From: Naumovozyma dairenensis CBS 421
Lineage: Eukaryota > Ascomycota > Saccharomycetes > Saccharomycetales > Saccharomycetaceae
NCBI RefSeq assembly: GCF_000227115.2
Contig: NC_016486.1
Location: 310,001 to 374,000 of the forward strand
Direction of reading: 5' to 3'
Length of the DNA: 64,000 bases
Each line of letters starts with the position of its first letter. The first letter of the stretch is position 1. Below, in pieces: positions 9,521-19,200 of this stretch. A program made the position numbers and the translations under genes. The notes under the pieces are model-generated. The model had not been told where the DNA came from and ran no database searches. It saw nothing but the letters and a program-made list of their open reading frames with translations.

Positions 9521-10629
9521 TTATTTCATAGAAAACATTTCTGGTGCCTCACCTTCTGGGCCAATAAATTTTGGATCTCTCCATGGACCAATATCTGACA
9601 AATATAATCCACCTGTAGCCTCATCAACTTCTGATTTACCACCGAACTTTGTTGGTAAATTTTCAGCAGGAATTTGTTTCAATAGTTCCTTTTGATAAGA
9701 TGAACCTAAGATGAAAATCTTAGAGACTGTAACAGGGTCCAAAAATGGTTTAAATAATCTGAAAGCGGTAGAGAAACCAAATGGAGCATTGATCAAATAA
9801 AATTTACCCATACGTTCTGGATAATAATTTTGACTGATAAAGGAAGCTTCTCTAACGTATGATAAAACACTGTAAGCACTTGATATGGAAATACCTTTCA
9901 AATCCATAACAGTACATGAGGTTTCAATTAATGCACCTGCAGCTCTTGAACAAGCGGGTAATCTATATCTAACGACAGATTCGTATTCCCAAACCAAATT
10001 CTTCAACATACGTTCTTCAGTGGTAATCTTATACATTTCAGTCAAATTGACTGCACCTAATTCTTCGAAATAACATGGACGACCATCTTTATCAGTCTTA
10101 TGATAATATTGAGGATAATATTTAGCCACCAAAGGTTTTTCCTCATAATGGAAATCCTTCAAAATGGTATCACAACCGAATTGCTTTCTCCAATTTTCAC
10201 ATTTTTCAAACATTTCCTTAGCTAATGCGATATCGAATTTTCTTGCTCTTAAGAATCTTAATAAAGTGGAATCATCAAGACGTTCTACGAACCCTTCAGC
10301 TTCTAATAATGTTCTAAATTGGGTCAAAGCTGCCTGTTGAGAATCATTTAAATTACCAGGCGTACCAGATAATGAACCTGGTTTACAAATTTGAGGATAT
10401 GAGCTCAATAATTCTTGTTCTGCAGCCTATAACATAAAGTAAAAAAAAAAATTCATGTAAAGAATTGGAAAAATTCAACAGTTAGTAAAAAAAAATAGTT
10501 GTCTAATAAAGCCAACGAAAGGGCTTCTTTCCCTCCATTTTTCTCCTCTGATGATGATTTGAATGAGAACAGAATTGCCGGGAAATGTTTCTAAATGAAA
10601 TTGAGGATATTCAAACATACTGTGACCAT
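9521..10629 (-). CDS. SEC14: Phosphatidylinositol/phosphatidylcholine transfer protein, two exons (9521-10426 and 10621-10629)
   Basis: Spliced product of 304 residues, the same length as S. cerevisiae Sec14. Exon 1 is only nine bases (ATG GTC ACA, 10629-10621) and reads MVT. It is followed by GTATGT at 10620-10615, a TACTAAC branch site at 10487-10481 and a TAG acceptor ending at 10427. Exon 2 starts [12 protein letters not shown], so the joined start MVTAAEQE aligns without gaps to the yeast protein. The CRAL-TRIO N domain ([11 protein letters not shown]) and lipid-binding domain (about residues 100-280) are strongly conserved, including MDLKGISIS and the gate-helix region with [15 protein letters not shown]. 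Sec14 exchanges PI and PC and stimulates PI4P synthesis at the Golgi, which is essential for secretion. Read from the TTG at 10408, the unspliced frame lacks nine true residues. It is divergent from CTF18, as in S. cerevisiae. Confidence 0.97.
10427..10620 (-). other. SEC14 intron (194 nt)
   Basis: On the minus strand the donor is GTATGT at 10620-10615, the perfect branch site TACTAAC at 10487-10481, and the acceptor TAG ends at 10427. The branch-to-acceptor distance is about 55 nt. The intron begins right after the third codon. Confidence 0.93.
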
Positions 10630-11111
10630 GGTAAAAATACTAGGTTTATCTTTATAAAATGTTTCAATTGAAGAGCAATGTAGTGGCTGGCTAGATTGAA
10701 ATATCAAAATAGAAGAAGGATATTCCTGTATATGAAAATCTAATTAGAATGACAATATGTAGATATCAAGATCAGTCACAATTATTGTTACATACACATG
10801 CACATACACATACAGATGCACGTACACACGTACGAAGGTATACCAACTACGTACGTGTATTCACAAAACATCTCATTCATTGACAAGATTCCTTTACTGC
10901 TTACTACGTAGTACTTCCCTCTGTAACGTTGAAATGAAAAATTTGAAAAATTTGGAAAATCATCTTGGACGAAAAATTGATGATACTAAATACTTAATTT
11001 ATTGGATGGGATGGATTGGATGGAAGGTTATGAAGGATAATCAGTGGGGCAAGGAGTACAGTTCTCCTATTTCTTTCAATTTGAGATCCTCAATTCGGTT
11101 TAGTTTAACTG
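10630..11111. other. Divergent promoter region SEC14/CTF18
   Basis: 482 bp shared upstream region. It holds a degenerate CA/TACA-rich tract (about 10790-10860) with several ACGTAC motifs. The open frame 10880-11167 overlaps the CTF18 start and is not supported as a gene. Confidence 0.45.
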
Positions 11112-13493
11112 ATGGATTTGGATACGCAGGAGATTCCTGTAGTTGCTGTACCCTTGGATGTAAGTAAATTGGGCCACAGTTCACTGTTTGAGGGTGGCAG
11201 TGATGCACTTCTCAGTACTCAAGAATTGAGTACTGTTGATGTTGCAAACAAGAGGGGGGTAAGTGGTGATGATGATGATGATATTCATCAATTTATTTCG
11301 TGCACTGGGAAGGTTATTAAATTGGTTAGAAAACGCAGTGATAGAGGTGCGTTGGTAAGTTCGGAAGCCATACCGAATTATCAACAACAAGAACCATCGA
11401 ATGACGAAGAGAATGATAACGGCAAGGCTATCTGGAAGTCTGACCAATCCTACGGTATTAATATCAATGCACTTTTAGATAGGATTGAATCGAAAAGTTC
11501 TGATTCTCGTCAAATAAATAAATCAACTTCGAAAAGGAAAAGAAAAAGTAAAAATGAGACACTTTGGGTGGAAAAATGGCGACCTAAAAGCTTCCTAGAT
11601 CTTGTTGGTAATGAAAAAACTAATAGGAGAATATTGGGCTGGTTAAGGAAATGGGCTCCAGCTGTATTTAAAGAACAATTACCCCAATTACCAGGAATAT
11701 TTGGACAAGATACCTCTAATAATACTCCAGAAATAAATATTGAAGTTGACCCCTTAGAAAGACCAATGAAGAAGATATTGTTGATACATGGACCACCAGG
11801 GATAGGGAAAACTTCTGTGGCACATGTCTTGGCCAAGCAAGCTGGCTTTACAGTCTCAGAAATAAATGCTAGTGATGAAAGGGCAGGTCCTCTTGTAAGA
11901 GATAAAATAATGAATACATTATTTAATCACACATTTAATGACAAGCCAGTATGTCTTGTCGCTGATGAAATTGATGGTAGTATAGAAAGTGGGTTTATAA
12001 GAGTGTTGATTGATATAATTAATAATGACGCTAAAGCGACTCGAAACTTAAAATTTAATACCACATCGAAATTTATACAAAGGACTAAAGGTAAGAAGAA
12101 TAAAAAGAAACAAAGTTTGTTGCTTCGTCCCATTATTGCTGTTTGTAATAATTTATACGCTCCTGCTTTGGAAAAATTAAAACCTCATTGTGAAATCATT
12201 TCATTTAAAAGACCATCAGATAAATCATTGCAAGAAAGATTAGAAACTATCTCCATGAAAGAACATCTTGATATATCCACCAAGGAGCTGATAGATTTAA
12301 TGGATCTGGCTGAAGGGGATGTAAGAAATTGTATTAATAATTTACAATTTCTATCTTCACATAGTAGATATAAAGCGAAACAGACAAGTGAAACAGCGGA
12401 TGGTTTTGATTCCAAGTCAAAGAATAAGACATGGGAATCAGCAAATAAAGATCATGCAGTTTCATGGTTTAGAATGGTTAATGAAATCTTTAAAAAGGAT
12501 CCACATCGAGATATTAAAAGTCAATTCAGTGAAATATTACACCAAATAGAACAAAATGGTAATTATGATCGTATTGCTCAAGGTTGTTTCTCATTATACC
12601 CATTCGTCAAGTATTCAGACAATGGTATGAAGAAACCAAATCATATTTCAGATTGGTTATATTTCCATGATAGAATGTTCAGTTCTTTATTTGAACATAA
12701 TGGTGAATTATTACGTTATTCTTCCATAGTACCATTGGTATTTTTCCAAAATTTTGGTGATGTTGCAAATAAGGAAGATTTAAGAATCAAGAATGTAGAA
12801 TTTGAAAATAGAGAAAAACAAAAAATGAACCAAGCTATTATTTCATCAATAGTCCATAGCATTTCTACAGGATCTCCAAAGATGCTTCCATTTATAGATA
12901 GAAGATCATTGGTTTTTGAATTATTGCCCTTTATTGATCAAATGTTATGTTCTGATTTCTTAAAATTAAGAGACTTAAACTCAAAACGATTAATAACAGA
13001 GTCATTGTTGGACATCTTGAATACCTTCAAATTAAATATGATTCAAATACCATATGAAGGATTGGGGATGGATCATGTTTTATCCATAGATCCACCGATT
13101 GATAAAGTTGTATTATTGGATCCTTCTTCAATAAAAAATGTACTGACTAAAAGACCTCCTGTATTACATCTTCTTCTAGCCAAAATAGAAGAAAGTAAAG
13201 TGAAGAAAAGACATATTGATCAAGTTGAAAAAAACAAAGCTGAAACGGAAGAAATCGCCAATAAAAAGGCTAAGAATTCCGAAATTAATAATATCGACAA
13301 TAAAAGTAATGGTTCTACGATAGATTTCTTCAAGAAACAATATAACATGGTTCAGAAAGACTCAGTTGAAGACATTGAGAAAGAGCCAACGACGAAGAAA
13401 TCAAATGAAACGACAAGAATATGGGTGAAATACAAAGAGGGGTTTTCTAATGCCGTGAGAAAGAATGTCACATGGGAAAGTTTATGGCAATAA
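11112..13493 (+). CDS. CTF18: Alternative clamp-loader large subunit (RFC-Ctf18)
   Basis: 793-residue AAA+ protein, slightly longer than S. cerevisiae Ctf18 (741). WVEKWRPKSFLDLVGNEKTN near residue 150 is the RFC box preceding the ATPase. Walker A GPPGIGKTS lies near residue 226, Walker B VADEID near 282, and the RFC-type motif INASDERAG in between. The C-terminal tail (about residues 735-793, with STIDFFKKQY and WVKYKEGFSNAVRKNVTW) is the conserved segment that binds Dcc1-Ctf8. The complex loads PCNA at forks and promotes sister-chromatid cohesion, fitting its proximity to PDS5. The N-terminal motif LGHSSLF matches the yeast protein near its start, supporting the ATG at 11112. The insert after residue 85 is species-specific and low in complexity. 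Confidence 0.97.
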   Translation: MDLDTQEIPVVAVPLDVSKLGHSSLFEGGSDALLSTQELSTVDVANKRGVSGDDDDDIHQFISCTGKVIKLVRKRSDRGALVSSEAIPNYQQQEPSNDEENDNGKAIWKSDQSYGININALLDRIESKSSDSRQINKSTSKRKRKSKNETLWVEKWRPKSFLDLVGNEKTNRRILGWLRKWAPAVFKEQLPQLPGIFGQDTSNNTPEINIEVDPLERPMKKILLIHGPPGIGKTSVAHVLAKQAGFTVSEINASDERAGPLVRDKIMNTLFNHTFNDKPVCLVADEIDGSIESGFIRVLIDIINNDAKATRNLKFNTTSKFIQRTKGKKNKKKQSLLLRPIIAVCNNLYAPALEKLKPHCEIISFKRPSDKSLQERLETISMKEHLDISTKELIDLMDLAEGDVRNCINNLQFLSSHSRYKAKQTSETADGFDSKSKNKTWESANKDHAVSWFRMVNEIFKKDPHRDIKSQFSEILHQIEQNGNYDRIAQGCFSLYPFVKYSDNGMKKPNHISDWLYFHDRMFSSLFEHNGELLRYSSIVPLVFFQNFGDVANKEDLRIKNVEFENREKQKMNQAIISSIVHSISTGSPKMLPFIDRRSLVFELLPFIDQMLCSDFLKLRDLNSKRLITESLLDILNTFKLNMIQIPYEGLGMDHVLSIDPPIDKVVLLDPSSIKNVLTKRPPVLHLLLAKIEESKVKKRHIDQVEKNKAETEEIANKKAKNSEINNIDNKSNGSTIDFFKKQYNMVQKDSVEDIEKEPTTKKSNETTRIWVKYKEGFSNAVRKNVTWESLWQ

Positions 13494-14006
13494 ATTCCTT
13501 CATTTCTATGATATATATATATATATATGTATGAAAAGAGGAAATATTTCTTATATTCTTAATATCAATAGCCGATATATTTGCACAAATTCAGGCTATG
13601 CATAATACTAATGTTCTTAAGTAACGCATTTTCGACTTTATTTATGATTTTGCCTAGAGTATATCCAGAATCGGTGATTATAGGAGATCAATAATTCAAA
13701 ACAGTTAGCTATGAAACATGGAAGGCATTTGATAACCTAAATTTTTTTATAGTAAATTTTATGTTTGTTTTTTTGTATTGGACGTATCAAAAAAGTACGT
13801 ATCCTTAATAACTCTACCAACAAATATGAAAAATAAATAAAACCAATTGGAGAATTAATTTATTAGATGTTTGAAGGCATACTGTTGAAAAACAAAATTA
13901 CAGTAAATATATGACGAACTTAGAATAATAGGAGTACCCTAGAAGACAATTGAACGTACTTCAGCCTTTTAGAAGATATATGTGAACTCTGGTCTTTTCT
14001 CACGAA
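13494..14006. other. CTF18 downstream spacer with TA repeat
   Basis: 513 bp without a gene, with a (TA)n run at 13511-13528. In S. cerevisiae VPS20 lies between CTF18 and PDS5; no VPS20-like frame is visible here. Confidence 0.5.
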
Positions 14007-14326
14007 AAGACTACCACAATTTATTTACTAATTAAATAGTACAAAGAAAACGAAGAAAAGAAAAGAAAAGATGAAATATTAGGAATATTATTAGAAGTTA
14101 TTAAATATGAATTTTTTGTTTTATTGTTTTTTTTTTATTTTCATTTTCTATCTTTATATAAACATGAGAGTCCTTCGGTGGGGCATAATAGTTGACCAAT
14201 AAAAATACTACCGTCTGAAACTTCTCTATTTCACTAAGTACCGTCCCCATTTTCCTTGCAGGATCGGCTTTGAATCTCAGGCCGATGCATAGGGATTTCC
14301 GGATTGAACGGGGATGCGGTTGATAG

Positions 14327-14751
14327 TCAGAAAGGGTAGCTTTTTATTTTGTGCTTGTCAAATTTGAACGGTTTTCTCTTTTGACGTCTTGATCTGCGAC
14401 GTTTCGAGCGTACTTGTTTACCGTACGGTGCTTCATTATTCCTAATGGATGGCTGTGGAGATGACTGGACGTTGGTAGTTTCGCAATGCTCTAAATGGAT
14501 ATTATTCTCTACTTCTTTCCTGAATTGTGTAATCTTCATAGTGTCAGTCTTTCTTTGTTTTGATTGTTTTGATCCTGGGTCATATAACCACAGGTATTGT
14601 CGGCCTTTATTAAAGCAGGATCCGTAAACATCGATTTTGAATCCACTGTATTCTTCAAATTCCGCGCAATAGTCACAGGTATGGAATTTTGAGTATTTAC
14701 TTCAACCGCCAACTTGATATAGTCTTTTTGCGGTAGAAGCTTGGGGAGCAT
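14327..14751 (-). pseudogene. Frameshifted copy of the unknown repeat-encoded ORF
   Basis: Read on the minus strand this is two overlapping frames (14751-14536 and 14539-14327). They correspond to the single uninterrupted 135-codon frame in the right arm at 21899-22306. A one-base deletion in the codons after MTQDQNN causes the break. Here the frame ends with KPFKFDKHKIKSYPF instead of the right arm's shortened tail, because this arm keeps about 110 bases missing there. Whether either copy is translated is unknown. Confidence 0.5.
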
Positions 14752-15152
14752 GTCCTTCGTGAACTTTTAGCTTGATTCTATGTTGAAATAGATGAACTCA
14801 CCTGATTCATTACAGAAAGAAACTTGGATGTATACTTAGTCGATTCAGCTGGCATTTCTGATGCTACTTGTGGGTTGGATTTGGTAAATGTATAGAGTTG
14901 ACGGATGTTGCACGGACCGGGGATGGTACAGAGTTTGTGGATGTTGCAAAGTTTGCAGATGGTTGTTCTTTGAACAGATGTTTTTATGACCGATGGATTT
15001 AATGGCGGTTTTGTGGAAAGGTTTAAATGATGGCATTTTTAATTGAAAGTAAAATTGTTTTGAAAATGTTGGAGTCTAGCGTGAGTTTTAATTGAACAAT
15101 TAGTATATGTTGAATAATTGCGCAATAGGGCCCTCTAAGGGATAAAAAGTGG

Positions 15153-15200
15153 AAACAGAAAACAGAAAACAGAAAACAGAAAACAGAAAACAGAAAACAG
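15153..15200. repeat. AAAACAG minisatellite, seven units
   Basis: Seven head-to-tail 7-bp AAAACAG units inside the left arm. The matching tract in the right arm (21451-21494, as CTGTTTT) has six, an ordinary slippage difference. Confidence 0.85.
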
Positions 15201-15567
15201 AAAAGAAGTGAAAGGAGTAAAAGAAGTAAAAGATTTAAAATGGTTCCTTGTTCACAAACGCTACAAATGAGTGGATCATATGTATTGATAATAGATTGGA
15301 AAGGTCTTGGGAAGCTTAATAACAATATTGGTTCGAACCTGAAAGAAGTGTATGCTTTCTATAAGAATATGTGCAGTAGGACACGTATTCTTCGTAAAAC
15401 GACACATTCTCCTCCATCCTCCGTGTCCCTCTTTCTTTCGGTTCATTCACGAGACTTGTTGCACATGACGATAGATTTCTTTTTGGATTCTGGAGCACAA
15501 GCAGTCACTCTATAGAAAACCCGATGACTGCAATCTCTTCCAGTAATCTCCTCTGTTACTCAAACTT

Positions 15568-16296
15568 AACCTGGAGTGCTTTTCCTTTGTCATAACGCAT
15601 ACATTATAGTAAGGAATGTTAGATATTAACCTTGTGGAAGGTGGCTGCATTGGTAAACGGTCTTTGGCCCGAAGAATACCTATGATTATTTCCTTCGAGA
15701 ATTTAATTCAAGTCGGAAATGAAGGATAGACTATGATAGCGTTTTTCTTCTCTTCCTTAGACGCAGCAAACTGGCGGGAGGGGGTATGGTTTATAATACC
15801 CGGATAACATTCCTTTTGACAATATTGGAAAGCTTGATGCTTGGCTAATTTGTAGTTTTTTCATAATTTAGTTATACAAAATTGGAGTAGGAATACCAGC
15901 TCTGGAGACAACAAGTGAAGAACTCCTCAAAGATGGGCGCACAGCAGGAGACAATAACATCAAAGGCTAGGCATCCTCGAGTAACTTAAGCAAGTTTTTA
16001 ATCTATACATCAATGTTTTAATCAAAATGATTATTTTTCATTTACCCAATGCCTCCGAGATGTTCTCCAGACAACTCCGGTCACATGACCAAATTACATA
16101 CCGTCTTTAACACCGTACAAAGGTTCACGCGTCTCGACTGGAGACGCGTGAACTAATGGAGATGGGTTATTATATTTATAATAGACTGTATCAAAGACTC
16201 AAGAAGCAAACAAAACAAAACACATTCGATAAAAGGTTTAGCACAACGTCGAATAACCAATTCTCTCATCCAAGATTTTATACATTACGATTAATA
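15568..16296. promoter_or_regulatory. PDS5 upstream region
   Basis: 729 bp between the left repeat arm and the PDS5 start. It contains GTCACATG at 16080-16087, the MluI-box hairpin at 16123-16153 and a TATA-like TATATTTATAA stretch near 16172. No gene is visible. Confidence 0.5.
16123..16153. promoter_or_regulatory. Perfect hairpin carrying two MluI cell-cycle boxes
   Basis: A 13-bp perfect inverted repeat, GTTCACGCGTCTC and GAGACGCGTGAAC, is separated by the 5-nt loop GACTG. Each arm contains ACGCGT (16127-16132 and 16144-16149), the MCB recognised by the MBF factor (Mbp1-Swi6), which drives G1/S transcription. The site is about 145-175 bp before the PDS5 ATG, and cohesion genes are known MBF targets in S. 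cerevisiae. The palindromic layout suggests paired MBF binding. Confidence 0.8.
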
Positions 16297-19200
16297 ATGG
16301 TGAAAGCTTCAAAACTAACACTATCCTTTCAGAAGCCAATTATTTCTACTTCAGAGCACCTCATATCTACTAGAGATCTATTAGAAAATTTAGCTTCTTT
16401 ACATGAAGAGTTATCCACTTTACCCCAAGATAAAGTTGATTTGAGAAGTTTAGACGGATACCAAACAGATTTATGTAACAAGAAATTGATAAAACATAAG
16501 GATGCAGGTATCCGTGCCTTCACAGCTTGTTGTTTAAGTGACATTCTACGTCTATATGCACCAGATGCACCATACACAGATACCCAATTGACTGATATCT
16601 TCAAACTTTTCCTATCACAATTTGAACATTTAGGAGAACTAGATAATGGGTACATAGTTCAACAAACCTACCTTATTACTAAACTATTGGAATACAGATC
16701 TATCGTTCTACTAGCTGATTTACCAACTGCTAATAAACTACTAGAAAACCTATTTGAGATTTTTTACGATGACTCTAAGACATATCAATCAAAATTATTC
16801 AATGTCATTGGAAGTTTATTAGGTGAAGTCATATCTGAATTTGATTCTGTTCCTTTATCCGTTTTAAAACTAATCTTCAATAAATTCTTAACGTATAACC
16901 CGACTGAATTGCCCAAGGGTCTTACAATTACTTCAAATTGTGGGTACGAAATAAGTCTGATCCTTTGTGATGCCTATGCCAGTCGAATGGGTAGGAATTT
17001 AACAAGATACTATTCGGAAATTTTGTTCCATGTTACTAACGATGATGAAAGTGGTCCCTCATACCAATCAAAAATTCAATTGTCTTCAACAATCACTAAA
17101 TTACATAAGTTAATCATTAGACTTTGGGAAACAGTCCCAGAATTGATAGCATCAGCAATCGGGTTCATCTATCAAGAACTATCCTCAGAGAACGAAGAAT
17201 TACGTAAACAAGCAACGAAATTGATTGGACAAATTTTATCAATAGACTCAGAACTCAATTTTGTCACTACTCACCAAGATACATTCAACGCGTGGATGAT
17301 CAAAATTGCTGACATAAATCCAGAAATTAGAATTCAATGGATAGAAGCCATTCCTACGATCTTAGCTGTGAGAGATGACATCTCAAAAGAAATAGAGAAA
17401 GGACTTGTCAAGACTTTAATGGATTCAGATGCAAGAGTTCGTAAATCATCTGTCTTAGTCTTCCATGAATTACCTGTTTCGACTATTTGGACGAATATTA
17501 CAAATCCTGTCATTTATTCCACATTGCTCCATTTAATAAGAGAGAAAAATAAAGACGTGAGAGAATTATCTATCAATACAGTTTCCAAATTATACTATGA
17601 TTCAATTGAGTCCATTGATAGGACTTTCCAGAATACCAAAATATGGGATATTATTGATACTATCCCATCTGTATTATTTAATCTTTATTATATTAATGTG
17701 CCAAATATTAATGAGCAAGTTGATAGAATGATATTTGAGAATATTCTTCCGATGGATACTGATAATGAAAAAAGAATTAAAAGATTAATGCACGTTCTAT
17801 CTGATCTAGATAAGAAAGCATTCACTTCCTTTTTTGCGTTTAATAAGAGACAACCGCAAATGGCTCTTGCCTTCTCTAAATATATTGAATTTTGCCAAAC
17901 TCTCGCATCTGCAGATGAAGAGTCTTCTCCAGAGAATAGTACAAGAATCTTAACAACTTTACAGAAAACAATTGATTGGCTAGCTAGTGGGTTATCAGAT
18001 TCTTTGAAAGCCAACGAAGCATTAGAAACTTTAAGGAAAATAAATGACCAAAGAATTTTCTTTTTGATAAAGACTTGTATTGGTAACAATGTACCATTTG
18101 CTACTTTGAAAAATAGTTACAACGAATTAATAAATAAATTGCAGGATTCGGGGTTGTTCAGAAAATATCCTAACGTTTCCATTTCAACGATAATGCCAAA
18201 AGAGCTGGCCAGGATAATAAATATTCTTTTATTAAGATCATCGCCTATTATTTATAACGTGTCTAATATCCCATTCCTCTTAGATATGTCACACTCCGCA
18301 GATTCAAATGCAAATGTTTTGAGACATAGGTTACTTGATAACATATCTGCCGTCAATCCAACACTTTTCAAAGATCAAGTTAAGGTTTTAAGAGATCAAG
18401 TTATTAAATACGAAGATTCTGATGATGAAGAAGCTGTCTTAGGGTTGAATGAAACATTGAAAACATTATATAAGATTTCCAAGGGATTAAAAGAACATAT
18501 TGATTTCAATGATAACTTCTTCTTAACAAAATTAAGTGATATTGCCCTAGAAGGAACACCTACGATGGCTAAGTATGCTACAAAAATTATATGTATGTCA
18601 CCCACTGCCGCTGAACTCCTAACCAGAATTAAAAAATATATTTTACCACTTGATAAGCATAAGGATAAGTGTTTTACATCTCATATTATTGTATTGATGG
18701 AGATTTTTAAATTCCATCCCCATATTTTGGATAATGACTCCACAGACATTGTCAGTTATCTAATCAAAGAAATTCTTCTATCAAATAAAATCGTTGGTGA
18801 AAAGGAAAATAATGATTTAACTTGGATTCAGGATAGCTCGTTAGATGACAAAGAATACTCAGCATTGGCTGCTAAACTCTTTACTTTGAAGTTATTCACC
18901 AATAAACTGAGATCCATCGCCCCAGTGGTTAAAACAGATGAATTAGCTAAAACATTTGTGGAAAAGACCATCAAGTTATTCTTTTATTTAATCGCCAGTG
19001 GTGGTGAACTTGTAGCTGAAAGTGATATACAAAACTATCCAACTCCTTCGACATATCAAATCAAATTGAGATGCTATTCTGGTCTTCAAATTTTGAAATT
19101 AGCCAAGATTCCTACATTGCAAAATTTTATTAAATCATCCGAAGTTGTTAAACTGATTAATCTTGTCGAAGACGAATCACTTTCTGTAAGGAAAACTTTC

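Larger units (their letters stand above)
14007..15567 (-). repeat. Left arm of a large inverted repeat around PDS5 (1561 bp)
   Basis: This segment is the near-identical reverse complement of 21087-22531. Similarity begins and ends sharply: the shared outer edge is the AAGACTACCACA at 14007, and the inner edge is CAAACTT ending at 15567. Relative to the right arm, this arm carries about 110 extra bases (roughly 14240-14355), seven rather than six copies of an AAAACAG unit, and a one-base deletion near 14535 that breaks an open frame. It occupies the place where VPS20 would be expected. Its content is not recognisable; see the entry for the open frame in the right arm. Confidence 0.92.

Noticed and set aside
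10880..11167. 95-codon frame before CTF18
   Set aside because: It overlaps the CTF18 start in another frame and has no recognisable features.
16080..16087. GTCACATG as a centromere CDEI element
   Set aside because: No AT-rich CDEII of the right length and no CDEIII-like TCCGAA follow it; isolated E-box-like sites are common.
16156..16296. 47-codon N-terminal extension of PDS5
   Set aside because: It runs through TATA-like promoter DNA just after the MluI boxes, and homology begins at 16297.
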